64,000 nt of DNA from Chryseobacterium koreense CCUG 49689 (lineage in GTDB: Bacteria > Bacteroidota > Bacteroidia > Flavobacteriales > Weeksellaceae), in contig NZ_LFNG01000008.1 in assembly GCF_001045435.1 (NCBI RefSeq), positions 1 to 64,000 of the forward strand. Direction: 5' to 3'. Position numbers and translations under genes: made by a program. Positions 44,290 to 52,125 of this stretch are shown piece by piece; the stretch's first letter is position 1; each line of letters starts with the position of its first letter. The notes beneath the pieces are model-generated. The model had not been told where the DNA came from. It worked only from the letters and a program-made list of their open reading frames with translations, and did no database searches.

Positions 44290-45672
44290 CTATATCAAGC
44301 TTGTGATTTTCAAAATCATCTGATCTCCGAGTTCATCTGCTTCTTCCTGTGAAAATGCTTCGGTATAAATCCTGATGATCGGTTCTGTATTGGATTTCCT
44401 CAAATGGACCCAGTTTTTCTCGAAATCTATTTTCACGCCGTCCACCGTGGAAACTTCCTCTGTTTGATACTCGTTTTCCATTTTGGTTAAAAGCGAATCC
44501 ACGTCAATGTCCGGAGTGAGCTCTATTTTCTTTTTGCCCATGAAATAACTTGGGTAAGTCGCCCGGAGTTCAGAAACGGTTTTGTTTTCTTTGGCCAAAT
44601 GCGTCAAAAATAGCGCTACTCCCACCAAAGAATCCCTTCCGTAATGTAGGTCCGGATAAATGATTCCGCCATTTCCCTCGCCGCCGATCACCGCATTTTT
44701 TTCTTTCATTAACGTCACCACGTTTACTTCTCCCACTGCGCTTGCAAAATATTCGGAACCCAAGTTTCTTGCAACATCTCTCAATGCGCGGCTTGAACTT
44801 AAATTAGAAACCGCCACACCTTTTTTATGTCTCAAAAGATAATCGGCAACTGCGACCAAAGTATATTCTTCGCCAAACATTTCTCCGTTTTCGTCAACAA
44901 AAGCCAATCTATCCACATCTGGATCTACCACAATTCCCATATCCGCTTTCTCCTTTTTCACCAGTTCGCAAATGTCTCCCAAATGTTCCTTCAGCGGTTC
45001 CGGATTGTGCGGAAAATGTCCGTTGGGTTCGCAATACAGCTTGATGACTTCGCAACCGAGTTTTTCCAGCAATTGCGGAATGGCGATTCCTCCGGTTGAA
45101 TTCACCGCATCGACCACGATTTTGAATTTTTTCAGCTTGATTGCTTCTGCATCTACCATCGGTAAATCCAGGATTTTTTGAATATGGATTTCGAAGGCGT
45201 CGTGGCGTTCCTCGTATTTTCCCAAATCGTCCACTTCGGCGTAATTGAAATCCTCGGATTCCGCCAATGCCAAAACTTCAGCACCATTTTCACCATTGAT
45301 GAATTCGCCTTTTTCGTTTAAAAGTTTCAGGGCGTTCCATTGTTTCGGATTGTGCGACGCGGTCAAGATAATTCCGCCATCCGCATGGAGTTCCGGAACC
45401 ATTACTTCCACAGTAGGCGTGGTAGAAAGTCCCAAATCAATGACGTGGATTCCCAATCCCTGCAATGTTGCGGTAACCAGCGAATTAACCATTGAGCCGG
45501 AAATCCGCGCATCTCGACCGATTACTAAAGTTAAATCTTTTTTATTTTTATTATTTTGAAGCCAGGTTCCGAAGGCGGAAGCAAATTTCACCACATCGAG
45601 CGGAGTTAGGTTTTCGTCAACTTTACCGCCGATGGTTCCTCGGATTCCCGAAATGGATTTGATTAAAGACAT
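44290..45672 (-). CDS. glmM: Phosphoglucosamine mutase
   Basis: A 460-residue alpha-D-phosphohexomutase, needed for UDP-GlcNAc and so for peptidoglycan and LPS. The phosphoserine loop is TASHNP with Ser106, the metal loop DPDVDR, the sugar loop EGNGGI and the phosphate loop RKSNTEP. These match the GlmM/PMM type of Bacteroidota; other phosphohexomutase activities cannot be excluded. A TATTTTTG box precedes it. Confidence 0.9.
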   Translation of the reverse strand: MSLIKSISGIRGTIGGKVDENLTPLDVVKFASAFGTWLQNNKNKKDLTLVIGRDARISGSMVNSLVTATLQGLGIHVIDLGLSTTPTVEVMVPELHADGGIILTASHNPKQWNALKLLNEKGEFINGENGAEVLALAESEDFNYAEVDDLGKYEERHDAFEIHIQKILDLPMVDAEAIKLKKFKIVVDAVNSTGGIAIPQLLEKLGCEVIKLYCEPNGHFPHNPEPLKEHLGDICELVKKEKADMGIVVDPDVDRLAFVDENGEMFGEEYTLVAVADYLLRHKKGVAVSNLSSSRALRDVARNLGSEYFASAVGEVNVVTLMKEKNAVIGGEGNGGIIYPDLHYGRDSLVGVALFLTHLAKENKTVSELRATYPSYFMGKKKIELTPDIDVDSLLTKMENEYQTEEVSTVDGVKIDFEKNWVHLRKSNTEPIIRIYTEAFSQEEADELGDQMILKITSLI

Positions 45673-45704
45673 GATTCTGTGTATTTTCAGTTTTTAAACT
45701 GCTG

Positions 45705-45712
45705 CAAAAATA
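45705..45712 (-). promoter_or_regulatory. -7 box of glmM
   Basis: TATTTTTG on the minus strand, 32 bases before the ATG. Confidence 0.45.
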
Positions 45713-45829
45713 CGAATAATTAAAGTAGGGAAAATGATTGGATTGTGAAATGTGCGATCTGAAAAGGATGCTATCAATTGATCCTGTAACTTCACTCGAA
45801 TTAATTCGATTTGGAAAAATTTAGCTACT

Positions 45830-45878
45830 TTTGATGCTATCAAATGATACTATCAAATGAGACCACCTTATGCTATCA
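45830..45878 (+). promoter_or_regulatory. Operator-like repeats over the Fic start
   Basis: An inverted repeat TTTGAT-n3-ATCAAA (45830-45844) overlaps two direct repeats CTATCAAATGA (45837-45847 and 45850-45860, 13 bases apart), and CTATCA occurs again at 45771-45776 and 45873-45878. The second direct repeat contains the Fic ATG. A regulator bound here would block both transcription and initiation. Confidence 0.55.
45834..45860 (+). CDS. Possible leader peptide MLSNDTIK overlapping the Fic start
   Basis: Eight codons from ATG 45834 to TGA 45858-45860. The TGA overlaps the Fic ATG in an ATGA arrangement, so the two could be translationally coupled. It lies wholly inside the repeat array and could be a by-product of it. 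Confidence 0.25.
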   Translation: MLSNDTIK

Positions 45879-46825
45879 GTTCCGAAATCCTTAAACTAAC
45901 TTCCTCTGTTTCAGAGAAAATTGGAGAAATCAATGCACAACATTTAAGCAGACCAGCTACAGAGCTTCGCAAAAAAAATAGAATCAAAACCATTCAGTCT
46001 TCTTTAGAAATTGAAGGAAATTCTTTAACTGAAGAGCAAATTACCGCCATTCTTGAAAACAAAAGAGTTCTGGCTCCAAAAAAAGATATTCTGGAAGTTC
46101 AGAATGCGATAAAAGTGTATGATAGCTTAAAAACATTCAACCCGTTTTCCTTAAAGGATTTAGAAAAAGCACACGGAATCTTGATGAGCGGATTGGTGGA
46201 AAATCCAGGAAAATTAAGAACGGGAAATGTTGGAATAATCAAAGGTTCTAAAATTGAACACCTTCCACCGAATGGATCGATGGTTCATGGGCTGATGAAA
46301 AATTTGTTCGCTTACTTAAAGAGCGATGATGAAATTTTATTGATCAAAAGTTGTGTTTTTCATTATGAGTTCGAGTTTATTCATCCCTTTATGGATGGTA
46401 ATGGAAGAATGGGTCGCTTGTGGCAAACGTTGATTTTGATGAAGAAATATCCCATGTTTGAATTTTTGCCGATAGAGTCTTTAATTAAAATCAAACAGCA
46501 AGAATATTACAAAAAGCTGTCGGAATCTGACAAAAGTGGCAATTCAACTCCTTTCATTGAATTTATGCTCAGCATTATTTTAGAATCCTTGGAGAAGGTT
46601 TTGTGGACCCAAAATCAAACAATTAATTCCGAAGACAGAATAGAGCTGTTTCGCGAAAAGATGGGCAACCATATTTTTGGCAGAAAGGATTTCATGATGA
46701 ATTTTAAAAATATCTCTTCTGCAACAGCAAGTAGGGATTTGAAAAAAGCCGTTGATGCAGGAATTCTGGATAAAACCGGGGACGGGAATTTGACGCGGTA
46801 TAGGTTTTTAATGATGAATGGTTAA
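45857..46825 (+). CDS. Fic-family protein (AMPylase) with inhibitory helix and C-terminal winged helix
   Basis: A 322-residue protein. The catalytic loop HPFMDGNGRMGR at 176-187 is complete. The inhibitory motif SLEIEG (Ser49 to Gly54, the S/TxxxEG/N form) lies N-terminal to the core, as in class II Fic proteins, so ATP-site access is self-restrained. Residues 250-322 look like a winged helix (ATASRDLKKAVDAGILDKTGDGNLTRYRF). Such proteins AMPylate unknown targets and may bind DNA and regulate their own gene; the repeats at the start codon fit that. The gene has no partner and lies between glmM and feo. Confidence 0.9.
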   Translation: MRPPYAISSEILKLTSSVSEKIGEINAQHLSRPATELRKKNRIKTIQSSLEIEGNSLTEEQITAILENKRVLAPKKDILEVQNAIKVYDSLKTFNPFSLKDLEKAHGILMSGLVENPGKLRTGNVGIIKGSKIEHLPPNGSMVHGLMKNLFAYLKSDDEILLIKSCVFHYEFEFIHPFMDGNGRMGRLWQTLILMKKYPMFEFLPIESLIKIKQQEYYKKLSESDKSGNSTPFIEFMLSIILESLEKVLWTQNQTINSEDRIELFREKMGNHIFGRKDFMMNFKNISSATASRDLKKAVDAGILDKTGDGNLTRYRFLMMNG

Positions 46826-46926
46826 AGTGGGGAAAATGACGGGATTTTGATGGAATCAAACGCTGTCCATCATGATCTTTATTTCGAAGAAGGGGTTAAA
46901 TAAACCGAGTCAATTTAGAAATAAAC

Positions 46927-47076
46927 TCAGTGTCCGCCACACTTATCGCAAAACGGATCCTGTCCGTGGGTTTTCTTTTTAGTGAAGTTGTTCCTGATCC
47001 ATCTGATAAAATAAATGATGGCACCCAAAAGCAAAACCGCGATGATGATATATTGAATAAGAAGTGAATTGTCCAT
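46927..47076 (-). CDS. FeoB-associated Cys-rich membrane protein
   Basis: A 49-residue protein too short for many gene finders. One membrane helix (about 5-24) is followed by a basic segment (RWIRNNFTKKK) and the Cys pair CDKCGGH at the end. It is the last of the feoA-feoB gene group, on the same strand and 71 bases after feoB. FeoB-associated Cys-rich proteins are found beside feoB in many bacteria and are thought to help Fe(II) uptake, though their role is not proven. Confidence 0.8.
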   Translation of the reverse strand: MDNSLLIQYIIIAVLLLGAIIYFIRWIRNNFTKKKTHGQDPFCDKCGGH

Positions 47077-47147
47077 TTTAATGAATATTTATGTTAACTC
47101 GTTCAAAATCCGCTCCAAACCTCAAATCTACCTATCGGCAGACAGGC

Positions 47148-49184
47148 TTATTTAAACAGCTGATACACAATCAGCGAAGCCACGTAAGCCAATCCGGACA
47201 TTCCGAAAAGTTGCGCCATGGTCCATTTCCAGGATTTGGTTTCTCTGTAAACCACCGCTAAAGTAGAAACACACTGCATGGCAAAAGCATAGAAAAACAG
47301 GATTGAAATTCCGGTGGCAAAACTGAAAACTTTTTCTCCATTTGGATAAGTATCGTTCCGCATTTTGTCGATGATCTTTCCTTCCGGAGCTTCATCGTCC
47401 AAACTGTAAAGCGTGGACATGGTGCCTACAAAAACTTCCCGCGCCACGAAGCTCGTTAAAATTCCGACTCCCATTTTCCAGTCATAACCAAGCGGAGCAA
47501 TCACTGGTTCGATTCCCCTTCCCATTTTTGCGAGGTAGGAATTTTCAAGTTTTACGTTGGTTGCAACCACCTCGTTGGGTTGTTGTTTCGGACCGATATA
47601 GCTGAAAAACCAAATCACGATGCTGAAAAAGAAGATGATTTTTCCCGCACCGGTAATGAATTCCCAGACTTTGCTTAAAGTCAGCTTAAAGTCATACCCA
47701 AAAAGCGGCGTCTTGTAAGAAGGCAAATCCATCACCAAAAAGGATGAACCTTTACTTTTGATGATTTTTTTGAGTAAAAGTGATGCCATCAAAGACATGA
47801 AAAAACCGAGAAAATACATCGCCATCAATGCGATCGCCTTGTAACTGATTCCTCCGAAATATTTATTTGGAATTATTAATCCAATGATGATGCTGTAAAC
47901 CGGGAGTCGCGCCGAACAAGTCATAAACGGAGTCACCAAAATCGTGATTAGCCTTTCTTTCACGTTTTCAATATTCCGTGTGGACATGATCGCCGGAATC
48001 GCACAAGCCGTTCCCGAAACCAGGGGTACAATGCTTTTCCCGTTCAAACCAAATGGTCTTAAAAACCTGTCCATCAAAAAGATCACTCTGGCCATATAAC
48101 CGGAATCTTCCAATAAATAAAGGAAATAGAGCAGGATTCCAATTTGTGGGGCGAAAACCGCAATTCCACCGATTCCGGGAATGATTCCGTTTGCGATTAA
48201 GGAATTAACCGGCCCTTCCGGAAGATGCTGGTTGGCAAAAGAGGAAAGTCCGAGGAAAAACTCGGAAATCCAGTTCATAGGATATTCTGCCAAAAAGAAA
48301 ACACTTTGGAAAATGACCAAAAGAATGGCGGCAAAAATCACGTAACCCCAAACTTTGTGAACCAAAACCCTGTCTAGTCTTTCGGTCAAAAGTTCTTTGA
48401 ATTGTGGTTTTTTCGAAATGACGTTAGCAATAATTTTGTCTATTTTCTGATAACGCCGAACGGTTTCCTGGGTCTGCAATCTTTTTGGAACCAGGCATTT
48501 CCGGTCGTCATCATTCATCTGTTCCTTTACCGATTCCAGTTTTCCGATGTAGGTGTCGGAAGCGAGCAAAGTCCAGATTTTGTATTGGTTTTCTTCGTGG
48601 GTTTCCTGCAGAATTTTAAACACCATTCCCTTTTGTTCCAAAGGAATTTCAAAGGAAACTTTGTCGGATCTTACGAAATTGTTCTCGAAAATTGCTGTGC
48701 GCAGTTCGTGGATTCCGTGGTTGTGTTTGGCGTCTGTCTTTAAAACTTTTACGCCCAATTCTTTTGAAAGTTCCTCCAAATTGATGGTGATTCCACGTCT
48801 TTCGGCTTGATCGATTTGGTTCACCACCAACAGAACCGGGATTCCCAAATCCTGAATCTGCTGGAAAAGCAGCAACCCTCTTTTGATGCTCAAAGCCTCC
48901 AAAATATAGACCACTCCCGCATATTTCTGCTGTTCGTCTATCAAAAATTTTGAAAAAATTGCCTCGTCTTCGGAGGTGGGGTAAATACTGTAAGAGCCGG
49001 GTAAATCAACTACCTCTATTTCCTCACCATTAAAAATATAATCCCCGGAATGACTAGCCACGGTGACTCCCGCATAATTTCCGGTCTTTTGCTTTTTGTT
49101 ACAGAGCAAATTGAAGATGGTGGATTTCCCTACGTTTGGGTTCCCAACTAGAAGGATTTGTTTTTTTGTTGGACTGCTTTGCAT
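47148..49184 (-). CDS. feoB: Ferrous iron transporter FeoB
   Basis: A 678-residue inner-membrane Fe(II) transporter. The N-terminal GTPase domain carries GNPNVGKS, DLPGSYSIYP (switch II) and NQID; the membrane part has gate blocks VSGTACAIPAIMSTR and TPFMTCSARLPVYSI with the conserved Cys. The ATG at 49184 is preferred to the TTG at 49223 because it places the P-loop near residue 13, as is usual. It follows feoA with a 45-base gap and precedes a Cys-rich small protein. Confidence 0.95.
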   Translation of the reverse strand: MQSSPTKKQILLVGNPNVGKSTIFNLLCNKKQKTGNYAGVTVASHSGDYIFNGEEIEVVDLPGSYSIYPTSEDEAIFSKFLIDEQQKYAGVVYILEALSIKRGLLLFQQIQDLGIPVLLVVNQIDQAERRGITINLEELSKELGVKVLKTDAKHNHGIHELRTAIFENNFVRSDKVSFEIPLEQKGMVFKILQETHEENQYKIWTLLASDTYIGKLESVKEQMNDDDRKCLVPKRLQTQETVRRYQKIDKIIANVISKKPQFKELLTERLDRVLVHKVWGYVIFAAILLVIFQSVFFLAEYPMNWISEFFLGLSSFANQHLPEGPVNSLIANGIIPGIGGIAVFAPQIGILLYFLYLLEDSGYMARVIFLMDRFLRPFGLNGKSIVPLVSGTACAIPAIMSTRNIENVKERLITILVTPFMTCSARLPVYSIIIGLIIPNKYFGGISYKAIALMAMYFLGFFMSLMASLLLKKIIKSKGSSFLVMDLPSYKTPLFGYDFKLTLSKVWEFITGAGKIIFFFSIVIWFFSYIGPKQQPNEVVATNVKLENSYLAKMGRGIEPVIAPLGYDWKMGVGILTSFVAREVFVGTMSTLYSLDDEAPEGKIIDKMRNDTYPNGEKVFSFATGISILFFYAFAMQCVSTLAVVYRETKSWKWTMAQLFGMSGLAYVASLIVYQLFK

Positions 49185-49229
49185 TGATCCGGTCCTAAAT
49201 CCATTCTTTTCAGTGGATTCCAAGATATT

Positions 49230-49505
49230 TTAAGTTAAAGGTTCTACAATAATGAACCGCGCCTCTTCTTCTCGGAGCGCAATTCTGTTCTTTTCGTCAC
49301 CAAACTCAATATAGAGCGGACCTTTAAACGGTGCCTGATAAAGAATTTTGAAAACGGTATCCGGCAAAAGCCCCATTTCGATAATCTTGTTGGGCATTTT
49401 CAGGTCGTCATTCTGGTAACCAACGATTTTCCCCCCTCTATTTCTGGGGAAACAACACAGTTTATTGGAAATATCTCCTTTCAATTCTGATAATTTGAAG
49501 CGCAA
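49230..49505 (-). CDS. feoA: FeoA-domain protein
   Basis: A protein of about 91 residues with an SH3-like FeoA domain (FKLSELKGDI, then NKIIEMGLLPDTVFKIL and LYIEFGDEKNRIALREEEA). FeoA supports FeoB at the membrane. The start is unclear: no ATG occurs before residue 49, and the reading is given from TTG 49505, which is itself within a TATATTTG box (49503-49510). A TTG at 49484 or the upstream TTG at 49556 are alternatives. Confidence 0.8.
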   Translation of the reverse strand: MRFKLSELKGDISNKLCCFPRNRGGKIVGYQNDDLKMPNKIIEMGLLPDTVFKILYQAPFKGPLYIEFGDEKNRIALREEEARFIIVEPLT

Positions 49506-49510
49506 ATATA
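49503..49510 (-). promoter_or_regulatory. -7-like box at the feoA start
   Basis: TATATTTG on the minus strand. If it is the promoter, the transcript starts near 49497 and the feoA start must lie downstream of the TTG used here. Confidence 0.3.
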
Positions 49511-49569
49511 CGTTATTTAAATTTAATCTAAATAAGGATTTTCCCTTAATTGACAAACATCATAAAAAA

Positions 49570-49598
49570 CCTTGAAACAGAATCTGAATCAAGGCTAA
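49570..49598 (-). terminator. Terminator after GLPGLI gene 2
   Basis: Short stem (ccttga with tcaagg) followed by a T run on minus, 25-55 bases past the stop at 49624. Confidence 0.55.
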
Positions 49599-49623
49599 AA
49601 AATATAATTTAGTGGAATGAATG

Positions 49624-50511
49624 TTACTTTTTGGCTTTCACCGGAACTGGTGGAATCTCTATGGGATTGTTGTTAGACCCGAAATAATCTTTCGCGCGCT
49701 TTTCCTGCTCTTTAATCATCTCTCCCAAAGTGATGTCGGAACCGGGGAGTTTCATGGACATTCTTTCTGGCGTCATGAAAGGCCTTGCCTCTGCAATCGG
49801 ATCCGCCTTGAAACTGTCGTATGCTTTTTCAAACTTTTCTCTTGTGGTGGGAATAATGGTGGGCGACATTCCGTATTTCGCGTTGATTTTGTCTGCTTCG
49901 GATTCCTCAGAATAATTGGCGATTTTTTTGTTCCCTTTCAATTCCCAGGAATAATTATTCCCCTCATCCTCAATTTTCACGATGAGACCGGGAAGACCGA
50001 AAAATTTGTACGGTCCGTCCGGAAACGGAATATCTGTTGAAAACCAGGCGGTCCATTTTCTTCCACCGAATTCTGTGGTCGCTTTTTGGGCATTATATTC
50101 ACCAATTTTTTGTTTCTCATTAGAGATTTTCCAATCGAATTTCAGTTCTTCTTCATAGCCCATCCTTTTTCTACCGATCTGGTCAGAAAAAGTAGTTTTC
50201 ATTTCCGGATATGCTTTGGCAACTTTATAGCTAAACTTCGGCATTCTGATGGATTTCATTAAATCCTTAAACGTTCCCGCCTTTTCCATGGCATCCACCT
50301 CAGCTTTGATAATGGAATCTTGCGCCGGAATCGTAAAATCCTGGTAAATAGATTTTTTGGTGGTGATGTCTAGAGAAGTCATCACTTTGTCCATTCTGGC
50401 AGAATCTTTTTTCGGTTTAAAGGTTAACTGATAAAAGAATCGGTTGGCTGTTTCTTGGGCATTAACACCCATAAAAATGGTTAAAAGTAACAGCAGAAAA
50501 AACTTTTTCAT
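49624..50511 (-). CDS. GLPGLI family exported protein, copy 2
   Basis: A 295-residue protein with a signal peptide cut near NAQ. The GLPGLI motif is exact, in YKFFGLPGLIVKIEDE, and the preceding strand RKWTAWFSTDIPFPDGP is the second family signature. The family is confined largely to Bacteroidota, is exported, and its function is not known. It is a paralogue of the gene at 51210 and is separated from it by the DinB gene on the other strand. Confidence 0.9.
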   Translation of the reverse strand: MKKFFLLLLLTIFMGVNAQETANRFFYQLTFKPKKDSARMDKVMTSLDITTKKSIYQDFTIPAQDSIIKAEVDAMEKAGTFKDLMKSIRMPKFSYKVAKAYPEMKTTFSDQIGRKRMGYEEELKFDWKISNEKQKIGEYNAQKATTEFGGRKWTAWFSTDIPFPDGPYKFFGLPGLIVKIEDEGNNYSWELKGNKKIANYSEESEADKINAKYGMSPTIIPTTREKFEKAYDSFKADPIAEARPFMTPERMSMKLPGSDITLGEMIKEQEKRAKDYFGSNNNPIEIPPVPVKAKK

Positions 50512-50639
50512 TGAATTGATTTTATAGATTAGTTTTAGATTTTGGTCAGATGTTACAAAACTTTATGAAATATTTATAAGTCCATGATACCAAAAATCAG
50601 CAAATCCAGCGTAAATTTATAGCCTTAAAACCATTCAAA

Positions 50640-51137
50640 ATGAACACATTACAAAACTTGAGAGACGAACTAAAGCATGAATACGAAACCACGAAAAAAT
50701 TCATTGCAAATTATCCGGAAGGAAAAAACCAATATGCACCCCATGAAAAAAGCATGAAGATGATGCCGCTTGCGACGCACATCGCAGAAGTTTTTGCGTG
50801 GCCGGCCATGATTTTGAACACCGCAGAACTGGATTTTGCGAAAGGAGATTACCAACCTACCATTCTGAATACAAAAGCAGAACTGCAAAAAAAACTGGAT
50901 GAGGATTACAATGCCGGAAAAGCTGCTTTGGAAACTGCACAAGAATCTGCTTTGGACTCCAATTGGAAGATGAGATCGGGCGATCAGGTTTTGGCGGAAT
51001 GGTCAAAATATGGCGCGATTCGTCATGCTTTGGACCAGATAATCCATCACAGAGCGCAACTCGGTGTTTACTACCGAATGAATGACATTCCCGTTCCGGC
51101 AAGTTATGGACCAAGTGCTGATGAGAAAGGATTTTGA
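50640..51137 (+). CDS. DinB-family metalloprotein
   Basis: A 165-residue four-helix-bundle protein. Metal-ligand His are visible at H47 (ATHIAE) and H136/H137 (IIHHRAQLGVYY), the DinB layout. DinB-like enzymes include bacillithiol transferases and other thiol-dependent enzymes; which applies cannot be told. It lies between two GLPGLI genes but on the opposite strand, with its own hairpin. Confidence 0.85.
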   Translation: MNTLQNLRDELKHEYETTKKFIANYPEGKNQYAPHEKSMKMMPLATHIAEVFAWPAMILNTAELDFAKGDYQPTILNTKAELQKKLDEDYNAGKAALETAQESALDSNWKMRSGDQVLAEWSKYGAIRHALDQIIHHRAQLGVYYRMNDIPVPASYGPSADEKGF

Positions 51138-51164
51138 TCAAAAAATAATTTGTCCCATAATCAC

Positions 51165-51190
51165 AAAACCCGCTCCAAAAAGCGGGTTCT
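51165..51190. terminator. Bidirectional terminator between DinB and GLPGLI genes
   Basis: Perfect 8-bp GC-rich stem (51167-51174 with 51181-51188), between converging genes. Confidence 0.75.
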
Positions 51191-51209
51191 TTGTTTAAAA
51201 GATAATTGA

Positions 51210-52082
51210 TTAAGGTTTCAGCTCAATCCAGTTGTTGTTCTTCTTCATCTCTTCCCGGGCATTTTGTTCCAAGGCGCGCAGCACTTCTTTAGGATCTGTG
51301 AATTCCTGTCCATTGATGTTGACTTTGATTTTGGAATTCGGCTGGTTCATGATTTCGCGCATTCCCTGAACCGGGTCGTTTTGATATTGTTTGAGCTGCT
51401 TAATGTACTGCTGCCTATTGACTTCCAGCGGTTTTTTCTTGACAAAGGGAATATCTTTTCCTTGGGTGTTGAGTTCCTCTGCTTTTTGCGCCACCAGTTT
51501 TTTGATTCCTTTCAGCTCCATTTTGTGGCTTCCGGAATCATCATAAACCTCCACAATCAATCCCGGAAGTCCGGAAAATTTGTACGGGCCGTCCAAAACC
51601 GGGACTTCGTTGGTAAACCATGCGGTCCAATTTCTGCCCGCAAAATTGACAGTGGCTTTTTGCGCATTAAATTCACCGATTTTCTTTTTTTCGGGAGTGA
51701 TCTTCCAATCGATTTTCCGATCTTCCAAAACTTTATAGGAGTCGTTTCCAATTCTGGAAGTGAGGTAGGTTTTGTATTCTTGATAGGTTTTCTCCACTTC
51801 GTAATTGATTTCTCCACCCTTATTTTGTCTTGAAACAGAAATGTTTTTCATTCCCGCTGCCATTTGCTTTTTAATGCTTTCATTAATGATGGAATCGCTT
51901 TCAAATGTATTTTTGCTGTAATATTTCGAGCCGTCTTTTTGGATGTCGAGATACATCCATTCAGTTTTCAGGCTGTCCACTTTCGTAGAATCGGGCCGGA
52001 AAGTATATTGGTAAATCATTCGACTGCTTTGGGCCGAAAATAGAGCTGAAAACAGGATTAACAGCAGGGACAGTTTTTTCAT
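51210..52082 (-). CDS. GLPGLI family exported protein, copy 1
   Basis: A 290-residue protein with a signal peptide (LFSALFSAQ). YKFSGLPGLIVEVYDD carries the motif, and NWTAWFTNEVPVLDGP matches the same strand of the paralogue at 49624. The gene starts 43 bases after the stop of the large barrel gene and is probably in its operon. The function is unknown. Confidence 0.9.
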   Translation of the reverse strand: MKKLSLLLILFSALFSAQSSRMIYQYTFRPDSTKVDSLKTEWMYLDIQKDGSKYYSKNTFESDSIINESIKKQMAAGMKNISVSRQNKGGEINYEVEKTYQEYKTYLTSRIGNDSYKVLEDRKIDWKITPEKKKIGEFNAQKATVNFAGRNWTAWFTNEVPVLDGPYKFSGLPGLIVEVYDDSGSHKMELKGIKKLVAQKAEELNTQGKDIPFVKKKPLEVNRQQYIKQLKQYQNDPVQGMREIMNQPNSKIKVNINGQEFTDPKEVLRALEQNAREEMKKNNNWIELKP

Positions 52083-52125
52083 AACGCAAGTTTTAGTTTG
52101 TCAAATTAAAAGATTATTCCGGGTT

